Assembly: GCA_910585995.1 (NCBI GenBank)
Contig: CAJUGG010000070.1
Location: 1 to 8,857 of the forward strand
DNA length: 8,857 nt
Reading direction: 5' to 3'
DNA from: an uncultured Lachnospiraceae bacterium
Lineage (GTDB): Bacteria; Bacillota; Clostridia; Lachnospirales; Lachnospiraceae
The notes under the pieces were generated by a model. It did not search any database, was not told where the DNA came from, and saw only the letters and a program-made list of their open reading frames with translations. This document shows positions 5,626 through 8,857 of this stretch, in pieces (the stretch's first letter is position 1; each line of letters opens with the position of its first letter). A program made the position numbers and the translations under genes.

Positions 5626-6756
5626 CTAATAATTGCCCAAGATCTTAAAATTTACTGCTTCTTCCATAATACCGCGGATCGCATTTTTTACCGCACTGTC
5701 ACCCAGATTTCCATCAAAATCCACAAAGAAATGATACTCCCAGTTGTGTTCTGGTATGGGTCTTGATTCAATCTTACACATATTCAGGTCGTTGTAGATG
5801 ATATGCGACAAAATATTATAGAGACTTCCGCTGGTATGAGGCACCTCAAAGCAGATACTCACCTTTTTTGCATCCTTTTCATACATCTTTCGATTGGTCA
5901 CAATAATAAAACGCGTGGAATTAAAACGGTTGTAATTAATAGGCTTTTTCAGCACCACAAGTCCATGGTGTCTGGCTGCCTCCTCGCTGGCAATCGCCGC
6001 CTGGGACTTATCCTGGTCTGCCGCCACTTTCATCGCCGCCATAGCTGTATTAGCCAGGGATTTCTGTTTCCAGTCCTTGTGCTGTTCTAAATAGACCGCA
6101 CACTGCATCAATGCCTGCGGATGCGAGTAGACCGTCTGAATATCCTCAAGCGTAGCTCCCGGCACTCCCAAAAGGGCATGATCGATCTTTAAGATCTGCT
6201 CGCCCACGATATAATTTTCATACTCCTCCAGCAGATCATAGATATCATTGACCTCCCCCGCAGAAGAGTTTTCGATGGGAAGCACCGCATAATCCGCCAT
6301 ACCCTCCTTGATTGCCTCCATACAGCCCCGCCAGCTGTCCATATGAAAAATATTCACATGTTCCCCAAAATATTTAAGCGCCGCCTCATGCTGATACGCC
6401 CCTTCCACTCCCTGGTAGACCACCCGACAGTGCTCTCTGTCCATATGCTCCACCTCGGTAAAAGGCAGACTCCCGGAGACCCCCTCTGCTGCCAGCAGCT
6501 GATACTGCAGCTTCCGGCTCATAGACATAATCTGCTGAAACAACTCCTGTACCCCATGACGATTAAAGTCATTATGAGCCATATTGCCCAGCACTTTTAA
6601 TTTCTCCAGTTCCCGCTCGCGGTCCAGCACCTTTTTCCCATTGGCAATCTTATACTCTGCCACCTTTTTACAAATCTCCATCCGTTCTTCGAACAAATGT
6701 ACGATCTCTTTGTCAATCCTGTCAATCTGCTCTCTAAGCTCCAATAAATCGACCAT
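5626..6756 (-). CDS. pheA: Bifunctional chorismate mutase/prephenate dehydratase (376 aa)
   Basis: Converts chorismate to prephenate and then to phenylpyruvate, for phenylalanine synthesis in the cytosol. The AroQ-type mutase domain fills residues 1 to about 90. Its active-site residues match the E. coli P-protein with a constant offset of three: R8, R25, K36, D45 and E49. The prephenate dehydratase domain runs from about 111 to 287, with VVYQGVEGAYQ, PIENSSAGEV (160-169), YSHPQALMQC, NTAMAA and the TRF catalytic motif (T281-F283). A C-terminal ACT domain, about 299-376, should bind phenylalanine for feedback inhibition: ESRP (330-333) is intact, while the usual GALV region reads SGSL (309-312). 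The ATG is one base after the folC stop and AAAGGAG lies within the end of folC, so translation is probably coupled. No separate promoter is seen. Confidence 0.96.
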   Translation of the reverse strand: MVDLLELREQIDRIDKEIVHLFEERMEICKKVAEYKIANGKKVLDRERELEKLKVLGNMAHNDFNRHGVQELFQQIMSMSRKLQYQLLAAEGVSGSLPFTEVEHMDREHCRVVYQGVEGAYQHEAALKYFGEHVNIFHMDSWRGCMEAIKEGMADYAVLPIENSSAGEVNDIYDLLEEYENYIVGEQILKIDHALLGVPGATLEDIQTVYSHPQALMQCAVYLEQHKDWKQKSLANTAMAAMKVAADQDKSQAAIASEEAARHHGLVVLKKPINYNRFNSTRFIIVTNRKMYEKDAKKVSICFEVPHTSGSLYNILSHIIYNDLNMCKIESRPIPEHNWEYHFFVDFDGNLGDSAVKNAIRGIMEEAVNFKILGNY

Positions 6757-6757
6757 C

Positions 6758-8050
6758 TCACTGCTCCTTTCTCTGTTCTATCTGCCTCATCAATTCTCCC
6801 AAATAAGAAAGGGAACCAAATGCCAGTATCACATCCTCTTTTCCCGCCAGATCATAAGCTCTATGCAGCGCATCTGCAATACTATCCGCCGCCTGCACAT
6901 GAGGATTGTATCTTTCCACTGCCTTTTTTAAATCCTCAGCCGGCAGCGCCCGGTCATTATCCGGCGTCATCACCGTAATAATCTCCGATGCATAAGAAGC
7001 CGTCTGCTCAATGACCACCTCATACTCTTTATCCGCCAGCACTCCCATAATATAGATCAAACGCCGTCCTTTTAGATACTGCTCTATCGTCTCCCGTAAT
7101 CTCTTAGCCGCATCCCGGTTATGCGCCCCGTCCACAATCACATACGGCTCCTTTGCCATCAAAGTAAAACGCCCCTTCCAGACCGTATGTTTCATCCCCT
7201 CACGTATGGACTCTTCTGATATCGAATACCCTTTTTCCCGAAGCACATCCAGCACTTCCAGCGCCGCCGCCGCATTGATAAACTGATATTCCCCCGACAG
7301 AGAGATCTCCACCTGTGTCCGCTCTTTGTAATCGAACTTCTGTTCGATAAAATCTCTCTTTCGATGAATCACCTGATCCGCATCTGCAACCACAACCTCA
7401 CATCCGCACTCCCGGCTTCTCGCCAGCACCTCCTGCTCTGCCTCCGGCTCCTGTTTTACCGTCACCACTGTACATCCCGGTTTGATAATTCCCGCCTTCT
7501 GTTTAGCAATCTCTGACAAAGTATCTCCCAAAAAGCTCATATGGTCCATACTAATCGAAGCCAGCACTGCCACCAACGTATTCCTGATCACATTCGTCGC
7601 ATCCGTCCTTCCGCCCATACCGGCTTCAAGCACCACCAGATCACACTCCTGTTCAGTAAAATACAAAAAAGCCACCGCCGTCTCCGCCTCAAACATCGTA
7701 GGATGCCCAAGCCCCTCCAGAAGCATCTGCTCTCCCACCTTTTGTACCTTCTCTGTCAGACGCGTCAGATCCTCCTTAGAGATCGACTCTTCATTCACCT
7801 GTATCCGTTCCCGATAACGAAAGATCGTAGGAGACATATACCTCCCCACCCGATATCCTGCCCTCTGAAGTACCGCAGACACATAAGCCAACACAGACCC
7901 TTTCCCATTCGTCCCCGCAATATGCACAAACTTCAGCCGATCCTGCGGATCATCTAATCTTCTCAACATCTCCCGAAGCGGACCAAGCGTCAACTCCCCC
8001 GCATACTGATTGCACTCCTCCAGATATCTTCTCGCTTCCTCATAAGTCAT
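6758..8050 (-). CDS. folC: Folylpolyglutamate synthase/dihydrofolate synthase (430 aa)
   Basis: A cytosolic Mur-ligase-family enzyme that adds glutamate to dihydropteroate and further glutamates to folates, using ATP. The P-loop is HIAGTNGKGS (43-52). Other family blocks are MSPTIFRYRERI (72-83), EAGMGGRTDATN (142-153), SMDHMSFLG (167-175), AKQKAGI (182-188) with K185 as the probable carbamylated lysine, WKGRF (291-295), VDGAHN (306-311) and MGVLADKEY (335-343). Length is normal. The SP-H motif after the P-loop reads SPT here. GAGGAA (8063-8068) is 12 bases before the ATG, a rather long spacing, but there is no better start. It is the first gene of a two-gene operon with pheA and uses the promoter at 8138-8166. 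Confidence 0.96.
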   Translation of the reverse strand: MTYEEARRYLEECNQYAGELTLGPLREMLRRLDDPQDRLKFVHIAGTNGKGSVLAYVSAVLQRAGYRVGRYMSPTIFRYRERIQVNEESISKEDLTRLTEKVQKVGEQMLLEGLGHPTMFEAETAVAFLYFTEQECDLVVLEAGMGGRTDATNVIRNTLVAVLASISMDHMSFLGDTLSEIAKQKAGIIKPGCTVVTVKQEPEAEQEVLARSRECGCEVVVADADQVIHRKRDFIEQKFDYKERTQVEISLSGEYQFINAAAALEVLDVLREKGYSISEESIREGMKHTVWKGRFTLMAKEPYVIVDGAHNRDAAKRLRETIEQYLKGRRLIYIMGVLADKEYEVVIEQTASYASEIITVMTPDNDRALPAEDLKKAVERYNPHVQAADSIADALHRAYDLAGKEDVILAFGSLSYLGELMRQIEQRKEQ

Positions 8051-8137
8051 CTCTATTCACACTTCCTCAATCTCTTGTGCACAGACTACTCTGCGCCAGC
8101 ACACCTATATCACCCCGCCAGCCCAGACCGTACCCAA

Positions 8138-8166
8138 ATCATAGCACAAGCCCTCTCCTCTTTCAA
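8138..8166 (-). promoter_or_regulatory. Near-consensus promoter of the folC-pheA operon
   Basis: On the minus strand TTGAAA (8161-8166), a 17-base spacer and TATGAT (8138-8143) preceded by TGC give a -35 with an extended -10. Transcription would start near 8131, giving a leader of about 80 bases. The leader holds a small 7-bp hairpin (TCTGCGC 8090-8096 with GCACAGA 8079-8085, four-base loop) but no recognisable riboswitch or attenuator. Confidence 0.75.
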
Positions 8167-8238
8167 GCGAATAATTCCCAAAACACATTTCTCATCCTCC
8201 ATGCATAAAATCCCCCCTCTTCGGACATCACTATTCCC

Positions 8239-8658
8239 ATGATAACAAAAAACTTTTTCCGATGCGGAATCCTCGGCTGGACCATAGAGATTCTATGGAC
8301 CGGCCTGCAGGCCTTCCGCATCCGCAACCTAAAACTCATTGGCCGCTCCTCCCTCTGGATGTTCCCCATCTACGGAAGCGCAGCCCTGTTAACCCCCCTG
8401 ATGCAGCGCCTCAAAACCACCAACCACACTCCCCTCATCAAACGAGGCCTCATCTACATGTCCCTCATCTACCTAGGAGAATATCTAAGTGGTATCCTCC
8501 TCAAACAAAAAAACCTGTGCCCCTGGGACTACAGCCACACCCCCTACCACTACCAAGGCGTTATCCGCCTCGACTACGCTCCCCTCTGGTTCCTGGTAGG
8601 CCTCTTTCTCGAACACCACCTCCTCCCCCACAATCCCTCCTCCCCCAACACCCCCTAA
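8239..8658 (+). CDS. Small membrane protein, putative ABC transporter permease family (PF06541 type, 139 aa)
   Basis: The family is annotated as putative ABC transporter permease (CmpB-like), but its function is not established and I would not call it a transporter subunit with certainty. The sequence has about four hydrophobic segments (roughly 7-24, 38-55, 69-87, 113-128). The family signature is CPWDYS (94-99) followed by GVIRLDYAPLWF (107-118) and a GLFLE block. The N-terminal CGILGWTIEILW is also typical. The C-terminus ends in a short Pro-rich tail. The ATG at 8239 has no upstream Shine-Dalgarno sequence, and the frame offers no earlier ATG, GTG or TTG back to its stop. Codons are very C-rich, unlike the minus-strand genes. 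It is divergent from folC; no partner ATPase gene is nearby. Confidence 0.8.
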   Translation: MITKNFFRCGILGWTIEILWTGLQAFRIRNLKLIGRSSLWMFPIYGSAALLTPLMQRLKTTNHTPLIKRGLIYMSLIYLGEYLSGILLKQKNLCPWDYSHTPYHYQGVIRLDYAPLWFLVGLFLEHHLLPHNPSSPNTP

Positions 8659-8754
8659 CCCCACCCAAGAAAACATTCCCCTCATCCCCAGGGAAAAAAT
8701 CCCTCTGCCCCCAGTGTCAGGGTCCGGCGCAAAAGATGGCGGGGGAGGGAGCGC

Positions 8755-8857
8755 ACAAAGAGTGCTGTGTAGATTGGAGCGGACAGTCTCTGCCATTTGT
8801 ATGAGCCAGGCGGACACCCAGTGTCCGATTGGAGCATACAAATGGTGCAGACTGTCC
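8755..8857 (+). repeat. Structured repeat, copy B (cut by the window end)
   Basis: The first 33 bases (8755-8787) are identical to 2983-3015 of copy A. The rest keeps the fold with different sequence. GGACAGTCT (8781-8789) pairs with AGACTGTCC (8849-8857). The variable stem is CCATTTGTATG (8793-8803) with CATACAAATGG (8835-8845). CCA (8806-8808) pairs with TGG (8830-8832). The apical CGGACAC (8811-8817) with GTGTCCG (8821-8827) is the same as in copy A. The right outer arm lies beyond the window. The preceding stretch 8659-8754 is C-rich then G-rich and holds no gene or clear terminator; part of it may be the left outer arm of this copy. Confidence 0.85.

Noticed and set aside
8262..8841. Alternative frames on both strands overlapping the PF06541-type gene
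   Set aside because: Pro/His/Arg-rich or Gly/Val-rich shadow products; the 8239-8658 frame has a recognisable family signature.

Overview
The window looks like chromosomal DNA of a Gram-positive anaerobe of the class Clostridia, most likely Lachnospiraceae. This is inferred from the AGGAG-type ribosome-binding sites, sigma-A-like promoters, protein families of low-GC Firmicutes, and a small coiled-coil hypothetical protein of a type common there. No rRNA, tRNA, CRISPR array, transposase or complete mobile element is visible. The plus strand is rich in C over G: minus-strand genes read purine-rich and plus-strand genes read strikingly C-rich. This suggests, without proof, that the minus strand is the leading strand.

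Layout. Bases 1-207 hold a strong hairpin (5-52) and no gene I can support. A 90-residue coiled-coil protein follows on the minus strand (208-480) with its own extended -10 promoter. A lipoprotein with a Pro/Thr/Ser linker and coiled coils (690-1286, plus) converges on a short-type malic enzyme (1408-2583, minus), with a long GC-rich inverted repeat between them. Upstream of the malic enzyme are two tandem 104-bp hairpin units, a good promoter (2827-2854) and a giant imperfect palindrome (2889-3205). Then comes a MATE-family exporter (3220-4554, minus), divergent from a PHP-domain phosphatase/nuclease of the YciV/RNase AM type (4718-5566, plus). A bidirectional terminator separates this from the folC-pheA operon (8050 to 5626, minus), which is driven by a near-consensus promoter at 8138-8166. 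A small PF06541-type membrane protein (8239-8658, plus) follows, and the window ends inside a second copy of the core of the 2889-3205 palindrome.

Gene roles. The malic enzyme links malate to pyruvate and NAD(P)H. FolC makes dihydrofolate and polyglutamylated folates. PheA makes phenylpyruvate from chorismate and carries an ACT regulatory domain. The PHP protein probably acts on nucleotides or RNA ends. MATE is an antiporter-type exporter. These are ordinary core genes.

The unusual content is non-coding. (1) Two copies of a structured repeat (2983-3090 and 8755-8857) share constant blocks, but their variable stems differ in sequence while keeping perfect base pairing. (2) The malic enzyme and the PHP gene, on opposite strands and about 2 kb apart, carry the same leader architecture: a large hairpin bounded by GCGRAACTTTAAA-type motifs, the last running straight into the ribosome-binding site. 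I cannot match either to a known RNA or repeat family from memory.
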